Shown here piece after piece: positions 24,834 to 32,251 of a stretch of 64,000 bases of DNA. The notes below the pieces were generated by a model. It was given only the letters and a program-made list of their open reading frames with translations. It ran no database searches and was not told the DNA's origin. Source of the DNA: Candidatus Phycosocius bacilliformis. Its GTDB lineage: Bacteria > Pseudomonadota > Alphaproteobacteria > Caulobacterales > Aquidulcibacteraceae. How positions within the stretch are numbered: position 1 is the first letter of the stretch; every line of letters begins with the position of its first letter. The stretch lies in NCBI RefSeq assembly GCF_003112735.1, contig NZ_BFBR01000009.1:1-64000 (forward strand), read 5' to 3'. Made by a program: the position numbers and the translations under genes.

Positions 24834-25878
24834 GAAGCTTGGAGACAAAGTCAGTGCAAAGGCCTGTTTGGTTTGTGGCGAAACAGAGCGGACAGTTGTT
24901 GGCACGATGGGTCGTGGCTTAAAGCCCTTAATCAGTGTCTTATGCGAAAGTTGCGGACTGGTCAGCCATGATCCGCTTCCCTCCCCAGAAGAATTGGCCG
25001 CCTTTTACGCGCAGGCATATCGGCAAAGCTACAAGGGTGACTTAAAGCCAAAAGCAAAGCATTCCCTTCGCGCTCAACGCAGCGCTGCTTTGCGTGCTGT
25101 TCGCCTAAAGTCTCTGTTGTCACCTGGGGCTCGGGTTCTAGATGTTGGAGCATCCTCGGGAGAGTTTGTTTATATGATGGGCAAACTCGGCTTTAAGGCC
25201 TGCGGGGTTGAGCCTCATGACGGCTATCGTCAGTTTGGAACGTCGACCTATGGCATAGAGGTGACCAATCAAAGGCTTGAGCCGGCAGCTTTTGGTGCCG
25301 GTATTTTTGATCTGATCACACTTAATCATGTGTTTGAGCATTTGGCAGAGCCTCTCGCAGCCCTAGCCAGCTTCAAGCAATGGCTCGTCCCTGGTGGGCT
25401 CCTGTTCATCGAAGTACCTAACATCGAAGGTGTACAGAAACAGCGGAGCAATTTGTTCCACTATGCCCATGTCTGGAATTTCGCACCGCCAACTTTGATC
25501 GCGATGCTGAAGCTGGCTGGATTCGAGCCCATCAATAGCCCTGCCTGTAACGGGACTTCGCGGGTGTTCCGTGTCGCAAATCCTGCCGCGGTAGCGTCAC
25601 TTGAGATCGACCCATTCCTGGCTCACAAGTTGCGCGATCAATTGCTGCAGGATCAATCCGCCATGGCTTATCTAGGCTCAGGGGCTCCATTCCGGCGTCG
25701 TTGGGCCAGGCTCCTGCGTAACATTGATGAACTTTCGACAACACGGCGCTTTGCCTCTCTGCCTGCTATGGCCGACGCAGTCCTAAATCAAGCGCTGCAG
25801 AGAGCTCAAAACTTAAACCTAAGTCAAAAAATTCCCGCGCACGTGACCGCCTATCAACCTGGTCTCACAACGCGGTGA
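24832..25878 (+). CDS. class I SAM-dependent methyltransferase with N-terminal Cys motifs
   Basis: This 348-residue protein starts with a zinc-ribbon-like pair, CLVCGE and CESCGLV, followed by a methyltransferase domain: motif I VLDVGASSGEF, then DLITLNHVFEHL and PGGLLFIEVPN. Proteins with this plan (Methyltransf_23-like with an N-terminal Cys motif) often modify sugars or small molecules. The acceptor is unknown. GGAG six bases before the ATG gives a good ribosome site. It is divergent from the two-component operon. Confidence 0.85.
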   Translation: MKLGDKVSAKACLVCGETERTVVGTMGRGLKPLISVLCESCGLVSHDPLPSPEELAAFYAQAYRQSYKGDLKPKAKHSLRAQRSAALRAVRLKSLLSPGARVLDVGASSGEFVYMMGKLGFKACGVEPHDGYRQFGTSTYGIEVTNQRLEPAAFGAGIFDLITLNHVFEHLAEPLAALASFKQWLVPGGLLFIEVPNIEGVQKQRSNLFHYAHVWNFAPPTLIAMLKLAGFEPINSPACNGTSRVFRVANPAAVASLEIDPFLAHKLRDQLLQDQSAMAYLGSGAPFRRRWARLLRNIDELSTTRRFASLPAMADAVLNQALQRAQNLNLSQKIPAHVTAYQPGLTTR

Positions 25879-25976
25879 ATTCACGAACTTGGGTATTGAA
25901 TGCCAGAAATCGAGGCCTCATGTTACTTGCGTGTGGACCGGGCCCCTCTGACGACTCCCTGCCGGGTCGTGATGTC

Positions 25977-26014
25977 GGCCACACCGGAGCCTTTTGGACG
26001 GCACGGTGTCAGCC
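25977..26014 (+). promoter_or_regulatory. hairpin in a possible structured leader
   Basis: GGC and ACACCG pair with CGGTGT and GCC across this stretch, giving a nine-pair stem with a small internal bulge. A second, smaller hairpin (ACGAC...GTCGT) lies just upstream at about 25951-25970. Together they precede a strong Shine-Dalgarno (GAGGAG) at 26072-26077 and a small ORF. I cannot match this to a known riboswitch. Most of the 594-base gap from 25879 to 26472 has no other supported gene. Confidence 0.35.
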
Positions 26015-26081
26015 CCCCCTGCCTCTTCACCTGATGCCGTGTTGTCCTGGCTCCGCAGCATGTCGCAAAGAGGAGAACGGT

Positions 26082-26252
26082 ATGAACCCCAGACGCGTTC
26101 GCGCCCTTAAAATTAGGCATACCGCTATTGGAAGCTCGTTAGCAGATGTTCGCGGCAGGCCTTTTGTTTATCAAGTGCATGTGGCCTTACTGAAAGGCCC
26201 GACGTTCCAGATTGAGGATAGTCTCGCGGCTGATTCTGCTCGACTGAGTTGA
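26082..26252 (+). CDS. small ORF after leader, possibly frameshifted
   Basis: This 56-residue frame (MNPRRVRALKIRHTAIG...) is preceded by GAGGAG at ideal distance, the best ribosome site in this stretch. After its TGA, the neighbouring frame from 26248 reads VDAFSDPERVEQVELS and ends with AYWH at a TAA (26314-26316). Joining the two by one frameshift would give a protein of about 78 residues. It may be a degenerate or programmed-frameshift gene, or chance. I do not recognise a family. Confidence 0.35.
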   Translation: MNPRRVRALKIRHTAIGSSLADVRGRPFVYQVHVALLKGPTFQIEDSLAADSARLS

Positions 26253-26472
26253 TGCTTTCAGTGACCCAGAGCGCGTTGAACAGGTGGAGCTTTCGGTGCA
26301 GGCCTATTGGCATTAAATCTGCCAATATCTCCTCTGTACAGTGATGGCCTACGCTACAATCTCTATGGGTCACTCTTTTTCAGCCCAAAGACCGATCTAT
26401 CAGCCTTTCCCTCGACTGCGCTCCCTTCCTGTCGCGTAAGGGCCGAACCCTCTTTGATAAAGCAATGCCAAA

Positions 26473-27486
26473 ATGACTGACCTGATACCAACAATCCCCC
26501 TGATACGTCGGGATACTCTTGATCCCGGCGAATGCAGCAAGAGCCGAGCCTTGCGTCCCTTGGAGACTCTAAAGCTCAATCAAGATCGGCGACGTGTTGG
26601 TTTTGACCCTAATGAAATGGCTATCTTGGTTAATGTGTCTGCTGGTGCCTATCGTCTATTTGGCCAACATCGTCTTGGTTGGGCGCTGACACGTGCTGGG
26701 CTAGCAAATCGTGTTGTGATCCGGCGCTGTGCAGGGGCAGAGTTGCATGAGCAGGCCCAAGAATTGGCGAGATCAGGCAGACGCGTCATTGGTGTGTATG
26801 GCGGTGATGGTTCTGCACGGACTGTCAGTCTTGCCGTTCGGGGGCTCGATGTCGCCATCATGCCACTGCCTGGCGGGACACTCAACAGGCTCTGCTATCG
26901 GGTTCATGGGCATGCCTGTTTGAACCGGACCTTATCTAACCTGAAGCAGGCACAACCGATCTGGTTAAGTGGCGGGCGAGCCAACGAACATGCTTTTCTA
27001 GTTGCCTCTGGCTTTGGCCCCTGGATGACGCTCCAGAATGTCCGCGAAACTATTCGCCGCTCAGGTCTATATCATGCTTTTGCAGAACTTAAATCGCTCC
27101 GACGAGACCTGTTTTCAGCTGGTCTGCAACAACCAAATCAACCTGTGTCCGATGTAGTCATCGCAGCAATAGGCCGGGTGGATACAGCTTTTGGTTTAGA
27201 TAGCGGAATGCCAGATCTAGAAACAGATTCAGGTCTTGAAGTGGCACAAGCTCGGCTTAAGAACCTTGGCGCGGCTGCCTGGTTAGCCGGGGCAGTTTTG
27301 CTGCGACGCTGGCGCGGCCTCGCCAATTTGGTGACACGTACGATTAGCGATGGTGAAATCACGATGGGGGGCGAAGAGATCTTTGGCCTTGTGGATGGGG
27401 AGCCGGTTTCATTGGGTTGCCAAGTCAAATTATCATTCTTGCCGCGGGCAGCTTTGGTACTCACCACACGGCCCTTTTCTGATTAA
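26473..27486 (+). CDS. diacylglycerol-kinase-like lipid kinase
   Basis: This 337-residue protein has the DAGK catalytic-domain pattern: AILVNVSAGAYR at the N-terminus, the nucleotide loop VYGGDGSA (GGDGS at 110-114) and MPLPGGTLNRL (matching the family's PLGTGN). A C-terminal beta-sandwich-like half with MGGEEIFGLVDGEP follows. Members phosphorylate diacylglycerol, sphingoid bases or related lipids at the membrane. The PGGTLN variant of the substrate loop suggests a non-standard lipid. A phosphoesterase gene begins 44 bases later, so the two may add and remove phosphate in one lipid pathway. Confidence 0.85.
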   Translation: MTDLIPTIPLIRRDTLDPGECSKSRALRPLETLKLNQDRRRVGFDPNEMAILVNVSAGAYRLFGQHRLGWALTRAGLANRVVIRRCAGAELHEQAQELARSGRRVIGVYGGDGSARTVSLAVRGLDVAIMPLPGGTLNRLCYRVHGHACLNRTLSNLKQAQPIWLSGGRANEHAFLVASGFGPWMTLQNVRETIRRSGLYHAFAELKSLRRDLFSAGLQQPNQPVSDVVIAAIGRVDTAFGLDSGMPDLETDSGLEVAQARLKNLGAAAWLAGAVLLRRWRGLANLVTRTISDGEITMGGEEIFGLVDGEPVSLGCQVKLSFLPRAALVLTTRPFSD

Positions 27487-27530
27487 GTATTCTCAACTAA
27501 ACGGCCCCTCTTTTGGGGGACTTGGCTTTC

Positions 27531-28289
27531 ATGACGACTATAATACATCTTAGCGATGTTCATTTCGGTGACGCCGATGCGACACGTCTTGTCGCAGCTC
27601 TTGAAGCCATCAAGGCCTTGGAGCCCGATTGTCTTGTTCTAACAGGTGATCTGACACAGCAAGGCAAGGCGCAAGAGTTTGCCGACGCCGTACGATGGCT
27701 AGCTCAGCTTGATTTACCTATTGTGGGCTGCCCCGGAAATCATGACACCCCTATGTTTAACTTGCCGGCCCGTCTTTTTCGCCCTTTTGGGCGCTTTGAG
27801 GCGTTGGGAATGCGATCAGCCTGGCAATCCTCTGATGGATGGGTGGAAGTTATTGCCGCGACAACCGCTTTGGGGACACAGTGGACGTTTGATTGGTCTC
27901 AGGGCGATTATGGTCAAGCGTCAGTCCGGCAAGCACTTGATAATCTTGCACAATCGACGGCGAAAATTCGCCTTCTTGCCGTACATCATCCACCAGAGAC
28001 ACCTCCCGGGGCCTATGTCAAAAGTAACCCTCGGGGACTCCTCCAGTTTAATCAGTGGCTGGCTCAAACTTGTCGCCCTGACCTTCTCTTATGTGGTCAT
28101 GTCCATGGTTATTTCGACTTTTCAGCTGCCGCGACTCAAGGCTTACGCGTGTTGACTGTCCCATCCCTGGCCTCCCGCCGTGAACGGGGAGCAGGTTCGG
28201 GATTTGCGGTGATCCGCTTGAAGCATGGCGACCACGCGATTAGACCTGAGATGCATCGATTTTCCGAAGGCCACTACAGGCCCTCGTAA
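27531..28289 (+). CDS. calcineurin-like metallophosphoesterase
   Basis: This 252-residue enzyme has the dinuclear-metal phosphoesterase motifs: HLSDVHFGD, LTGDLTQQG, PGNHD, LAVHHPP and CGHVHGYFD. It is most like small CpdA/UDP-2,3-diacylglucosamine hydrolase-type phosphodiesterases, but the substrate is not determinable. The start at 27531 brings the first motif to the usual N-terminal position. It probably shares an mRNA with the upstream lipid kinase and converges with maoC. Confidence 0.9.
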   Translation: MTTIIHLSDVHFGDADATRLVAALEAIKALEPDCLVLTGDLTQQGKAQEFADAVRWLAQLDLPIVGCPGNHDTPMFNLPARLFRPFGRFEALGMRSAWQSSDGWVEVIAATTALGTQWTFDWSQGDYGQASVRQALDNLAQSTAKIRLLAVHHPPETPPGAYVKSNPRGLLQFNQWLAQTCRPDLLLCGHVHGYFDFSAAATQGLRVLTVPSLASRRERGAGSGFAVIRLKHGDHAIRPEMHRFSEGHYRPS

Positions 28290-28301
28290 TAACCAATGCA
28301 G

Positions 28302-29042
28302 TCAGCTAGCCTCAAATGCGCCCAAAACATCGCGCGCTGAGACCAATGCCCGGCCCCGCGCCAACGGTTGCCCGTGTTCATCACAAACCACGGTCGAAAG
28401 ATCGACGAGTTTCTTGTCCGGGCGGAGTCGTGTGATGGTAACATATGCTCGGATGCGTCTGCCCGGTATTAATGGACGGATCCAGCTTGTTTCTTGCTTG
28501 AGATAATTGGTGCCTTTGCCGGGAAGGTCCATCCCAAGCACAGTTGAAATTAGGCCAAGCATGATTGATTGTCCAACAATTGTTGGGTCTGTGCATCCAG
28601 CGCGTGCTTGCAGCGCCGAGAGAGCCTCTAGGTCTTTTTGTTTGACCAACCGATCTAAATTGGCTGTCATTCCCAGCTTCAATGGCAAGTTGGGTTCAAT
28701 AAGCTGACCGATTTCGCTATGCTGCTCCTGATATCGGTTTAAAGTGAGCTGGCAAACACAGACTTGATCGTCAACACGCTGCAATTGCCAGTCTAAACCG
28801 TCCCCTACGACCTTCAATGCTTGTCCGGCATAGGCTGGAGCTGGGAATACGGCCGCCGTCGCAGCCGGGGCATTGGGAAGTTTTGCTGCAGCAATCAACC
28901 AAGCTGTCAGCATCGCGCCATGGGCAACGGTATAACCAAACCCACTACGGGCCGCAAAATCAGGATCCACATGAATAGGGTTGGCGTCCCCAGACAGGCA
29001 AGCGAACAAATCAAGATCGTTCTGGGAGGGAGTCAGTATCAT
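28302..29042 (-). CDS. MaoC-like (R)-enoyl-CoA hydratase, double hotdog
   Basis: This 246-residue protein has a clear hydratase-2 motif at its N-terminus (SGDANPIHVDPDFA and VAHGAML, with the Asp and His of the active site). Its length allows a second hotdog half lacking those residues (GTNYLKQETSWIRPLIPG). It should hydrate or dehydrate an acyl-CoA intermediate. Its ATG overlaps the stop of the upstream acyl-CoA ligase gene by one base, so the pair likely acts on the same acid. Confidence 0.88.
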   Translation of the reverse strand: MILTPSQNDLDLFACLSGDANPIHVDPDFAARSGFGYTVAHGAMLTAWLIAAAKLPNAPAATAAVFPAPAYAGQALKVVGDGLDWQLQRVDDQVCVCQLTLNRYQEQHSEIGQLIEPNLPLKLGMTANLDRLVKQKDLEALSALQARAGCTDPTIVGQSIMLGLISTVLGMDLPGKGTNYLKQETSWIRPLIPGRRIRAYVTITRLRPDKKLVDLSTVVCDEHGQPLARGRALVSARDVLGAFEAS

Positions 29043-30544
29043 CAGCGAACGATCAAATGCTTTTGGATTTTACCTGCGGGAGTTCGGGGAAAGTCATCAA
29101 TCCAAGTGAAGTATCGAGGAACCTTATAGGCTGCCAGATGCTTCCGACACCACTGAATGACTTCATCCAGATCTGGCGGGCTTGCCCCCGGCCTCGTCAT
29201 CAGGAATGCATGACCCACCTCGCCCCAACGCGTGTCAGCGACCCCAACGACTGCAGCCTCCAGAATATCAGGATGCAAAGCCAGTACATTTTCAACTTCG
29301 GCGGGATAAACGTTTTCGGCCCCCGAAATGAACATTTCTTTCAAGCGACCTACAATGTAGAAGCAGCCGTCTGCATCTTGTCGCGCCAAATCCCCTGTTT
29401 TCAGCCAGCCATCATCCGTTATGGCTGCGGCTGTCGCGGCCGGATTATTCCAATATCCCGGCGTAATCCCTGGTCCGCTCAACCATAATTCGCCGGCTTC
29501 ACCCGGACGCACATCTTGGCCATCAGGGGCAACAATGCGAGCTTCACACAAGATTTGCGGTCTGCCGACTGAGCCGACTTTGCTGGTGGCGGTTTCTGGG
29601 TCGGCTAGAAAGACCGTTGGGCCAGTTTCGGTCATCCCCATGCCATTGGCAACCATCGCACCCCGCGCCGCGAAGGCATGAACCAGTGCATCCGCTAACG
29701 GTGCACCGCCACAACCCCAATGGCGGACGCGCGTTAGTTCCGCTCGGCTAAAATTAGGATGAAGACTTAAAGCTTGATAGACTGCAGGTACCGCAAAGAA
29801 AGTCGAAATACGGTCTTCAACCAACAATTTCATGACTATATCAACATCAAACCCCGGAAGGATTATTACGTGTCCACCTGCAAATAAGGTTGGTAAAGTG
29901 TGTAAATTAATTCCTGCTGTATGAAATAAAGGCAAAAAATTCAGCGTGACATCATAGGTCGACAGATCTATCGCTTGACCCAGGTTAACTGCGTTGACGT
30001 GAGCCATACCATAGGTCTGGATCACCGCTTTTGGCTTGCCAGTGGTTCCAGATGTATAGAGCAGATACCAAGTATCAGCGCACGGCCAGCGACGGCGTGG
30101 CGGGAGCGGCACCGCTTCTGCCAGAAGCGCTTCGAAGCCATTGGCGGATGGCTCATCAAAATCAATCGCTATCGCCCCGCACACTTGCGCGAGCTCTATG
30201 GCGGTATCGGCGTCTTCATTTCCATAAAACAATATAAGAGGTTGAGCATCTTGAACCAGTGGCAAAAGCTCCGGGAAAGGAGCACGCCAATTTAGTGGCG
30301 TGACAATCGCACCGGTGTTCGCTGCTGCAAACAGGAGTTCAAAGAAGCCAATCCTGTTGCGACACAAAACGGCCACCCGCTGTCCATCGACACCGCCGCG
30401 GGCGGCTAACAGGCCAGCCAGCTTCAGAACCCTGGTCTGAAGGGCTTGATAGGTCAAGGTGCGACCAGAGGCGTATTCGCTCATGGCCGGCCTGTTTGGC
30501 GTCAATTCAGCTCGGCGGGCCAGAAGATTGGTGAGCGCTTGCAT
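29042..30544 (-). CDS. AMP-dependent acyl-CoA synthetase/ligase
   Basis: This 500-residue ANL-superfamily enzyme forms acyl-CoA from a carboxylic acid, ATP and CoA. The P-loop YTSGTTGKPKAV, ANGMGMTETGP, GWLKTGDLA (with the adenosine-binding Asp) and the C-terminal lysine in PRTPAGKIQKH are all present. Its closest feel is medium/long-chain or aromatic acid ligases. It lies between the tetR gene (two bases away) and maoC in one operon. The acid is unknown but is presumably imported or released by the divergent receptor/hydrolase genes. Confidence 0.92.
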   Translation of the reverse strand: MQALTNLLARRAELTPNRPAMSEYASGRTLTYQALQTRVLKLAGLLAARGGVDGQRVAVLCRNRIGFFELLFAAANTGAIVTPLNWRAPFPELLPLVQDAQPLILFYGNEDADTAIELAQVCGAIAIDFDEPSANGFEALLAEAVPLPPRRRWPCADTWYLLYTSGTTGKPKAVIQTYGMAHVNAVNLGQAIDLSTYDVTLNFLPLFHTAGINLHTLPTLFAGGHVIILPGFDVDIVMKLLVEDRISTFFAVPAVYQALSLHPNFSRAELTRVRHWGCGGAPLADALVHAFAARGAMVANGMGMTETGPTVFLADPETATSKVGSVGRPQILCEARIVAPDGQDVRPGEAGELWLSGPGITPGYWNNPAATAAAITDDGWLKTGDLARQDADGCFYIVGRLKEMFISGAENVYPAEVENVLALHPDILEAAVVGVADTRWGEVGHAFLMTRPGASPPDLDEVIQWCRKHLAAYKVPRYFTWIDDFPRTPAGKIQKHLIVR

Positions 30545-30546
30545 CC

Positions 30547-31143
30547 CTACCGACCCACTATCAGGCCGCGCTCGATCAAATCAGAGGCCGCATCGACGAC
30601 CGCTTCCAGATCAGTTGACTCATCCCAAACTGCATAGCGCATGCCAAGAAATACAGAGAGGCCGATGAGCGACCAAGCCCGTATGCCGCTGTCGCCATCC
30701 CGAATCTCACCTTTGTCGGCAGCGATCTCAAGATTGCGACGATAGCCTTCAGCAAAGGCTTCGTAATAGGCCCGATAGCTATCCTCAGCGACAAACTGGG
30801 ACTCCATCACGATACGATACAGATTTTTGTGCGCGCGCGCGAAGTGGAAAAAGGCCCGCATCCCCGCCCGCTCGGCTTGCAAGCGATCTGGAGCATCTTC
30901 AACTTGACGGGCAATAAAGGTGCGCGTCTCGTGGCCCATATGAGTAACAAGGGCGCGGAAGATGGCCTCTTTCGACTCGAAATACACATAGAAAGTGCCA
31001 AGTCCGACTCCGGCGCGGCGGGTGATCTCCACAATGGAGCCGTCATGATAGCCCCGCTCGCCAAATTCAGCTTCCGCAGCTTCCAATAATTTGGCCTTAG
31101 TAGCCAAGCCCTTGCGGGTCTTAGGGGTCTTAGGTCCCGGCAT
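30547..31143 (-). CDS. TetR/AcrR-family regulator of the acyl-CoA/receptor locus
   Basis: This 198-residue protein from the ATG at 31143 (210 from 31179) has a TetR HTH (residues about 10-56, RRAGVGLGTFYVYFESKEAIF) and a ligand-binding domain rich in aromatic residues. It heads the operon with the acyl-CoA ligase and maoC and is divergent from the hydrolase, receptor and MFS genes. The inner ATG is preferred because a 7-base inverted repeat at 31168-31189 covers the outer one and would be an operator in a 5' region. Confidence 0.88.
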   Translation of the reverse strand: MPGPKTPKTRKGLATKAKLLEAAEAEFGERGYHDGSIVEITRRAGVGLGTFYVYFESKEAIFRALVTHMGHETRTFIARQVEDAPDRLQAERAGMRAFFHFARAHKNLYRIVMESQFVAEDSYRAYYEAFAEGYRRNLEIAADKGEIRDGDSGIRAWSLIGLSVFLGMRYAVWDESTDLEAVVDAASDLIERGLIVGR

Positions 31144-31167
31144 TGGGGCCGATGATTGCAAAATTGA

Positions 31168-31189
31168 ATATTGATTCATGTTTCAATAT
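31168..31189. promoter_or_regulatory. operator-like inverted repeat upstream of tetR
   Basis: ATATTGA-N8-TCAATAT is an inverted repeat with perfect 7-base arms in the divergent control region. It covers the first candidate ATG of the TetR gene. It is a plausible autoregulatory operator also controlling the hydrolase, receptor and transporter genes. Confidence 0.5.
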
Positions 31190-31299
31190 ATGCCACGATT
31201 TTTGGAAATAGCAAAGTCTGAGAATAAACCCTTGGGGGTTTGAGTCAGGCTCTATCGCGACAAGCAGGCCAAAAAGAAGCCTGAGGGAGGCACAGTCAA

Positions 31300-32220
31300 A
31301 TGGCGACGGCCGCATCGTTCTCACGGACTTGGCAGGCGTTTGGTGGCCGCAAGGACGTCCTGCGAGTGGACGGGCAGCAACTTGTCGTCCACCGTGCCGG
31401 GGCCGGTATCCCACTTGTAGCGATTCATGGGTGGGCCATGGGTGGGCAATCATTTGCACCGCAACTTGAGTTGACCCGACAGGGTTTTGAGTTGATCGCA
31501 CCAGACCTGCCGGGTTTCGCAGGTTCCCCGGGCCCAGATGTTACGACCCATTCACCGAGGGACGCATCCAGCATTTCGGCCTATAGCGAACTTTTCCGGG
31601 CACTTATCGAGGCCATGGACCTTGACCAAGTGATCTTGGTAGGCTGGTCCATGGGGGCGGCTATTGCATGGCATTTGGCAAGTCGCAATGACCAGTTTCT
31701 TGCAGGTCTCATAAGCATAGATATGTCGCCGAAAGTCGCTCCAGCCGAAGACTGGCAATTTGCCATGTCACCTGCTCCTACACCTGCAACAATGAAAGCA
31801 AGCCTCGAATCGATGGCAGGAGATTGGCCTGCATATTGTGATCTATTTCTCGATCGCATCTTTGCTCATCCTGACGACATCGCGCGAACCAGCCTTGCCC
31901 GGTTGGCATTGGCTGCTGACAGCCAGATTGCCGCCTTGGCTTGGCAGAGTTTGATGGCGATCGATTTGCGGCGCGATCTGCCACAGATAGCTGTGCCTTC
32001 TTTGACCATTCATGGCGGCCAAAGTCGCCTCTATCCCGTTACCGTTGCTGCCGAAATCGCCCGGTCCATGCCGAATTGCCGCGCGCTTGTGTTCGAGGAG
32101 GCCGGACACGCTCCTCATATTGAAATAGCCCCAGCCTTCAACGCCGCCGTGAGCGATTTGGCGGCCCGAGGCATTCGCACAAAGGCCCCCAGACACCCCC
32201 TTTCCTCCCACCCCTGGTAA
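31300..32220 (+). CDS. alpha/beta-fold hydrolase
   Basis: This 306-residue protein has an alpha/beta-hydrolase core: oxyanion region VAIHGWAMGGQSF, nucleophile elbow GWSMGAA, acid in SLTIHGGQSRLYP and histidine in EAGHAPHIE. The general plan is that of esterases, C-C bond hydrolases or haloalkane dehalogenase relatives. The N-terminus has no clear export signal. It is first in a rightward operon with a TonB receptor and MFS transporter and probably releases the acid that the divergent ligase activates; the substrate is inferred only in outline. Confidence 0.88.
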   Translation: MATAASFSRTWQAFGGRKDVLRVDGQQLVVHRAGAGIPLVAIHGWAMGGQSFAPQLELTRQGFELIAPDLPGFAGSPGPDVTTHSPRDASSISAYSELFRALIEAMDLDQVILVGWSMGAAIAWHLASRNDQFLAGLISIDMSPKVAPAEDWQFAMSPAPTPATMKASLESMAGDWPAYCDLFLDRIFAHPDDIARTSLARLALAADSQIAALAWQSLMAIDLRRDLPQIAVPSLTIHGGQSRLYPVTVAAEIARSMPNCRALVFEEAGHAPHIEIAPAFNAAVSDLAARGIRTKAPRHPLSSHPW

Positions 32221-32251
32221 CCCTCTCAATATACCCACGGAGACCACCACC

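Noticed and set aside
25977-26014. Known riboswitch (SAM-II, cobalamin, yybP-ykoY or guanidine type)
   Set aside because: None of the conserved core sequences I know for these classes is present, so only an unclassified hairpin is reported.
25875-26252. 125-codon frame starting with GTG inside the methyltransferase stop
   Set aside because: Its first two-thirds run through the hairpin region with a low-complexity Pro/Cys composition; only the part from the ATG at 26082 has a proper ribosome site.
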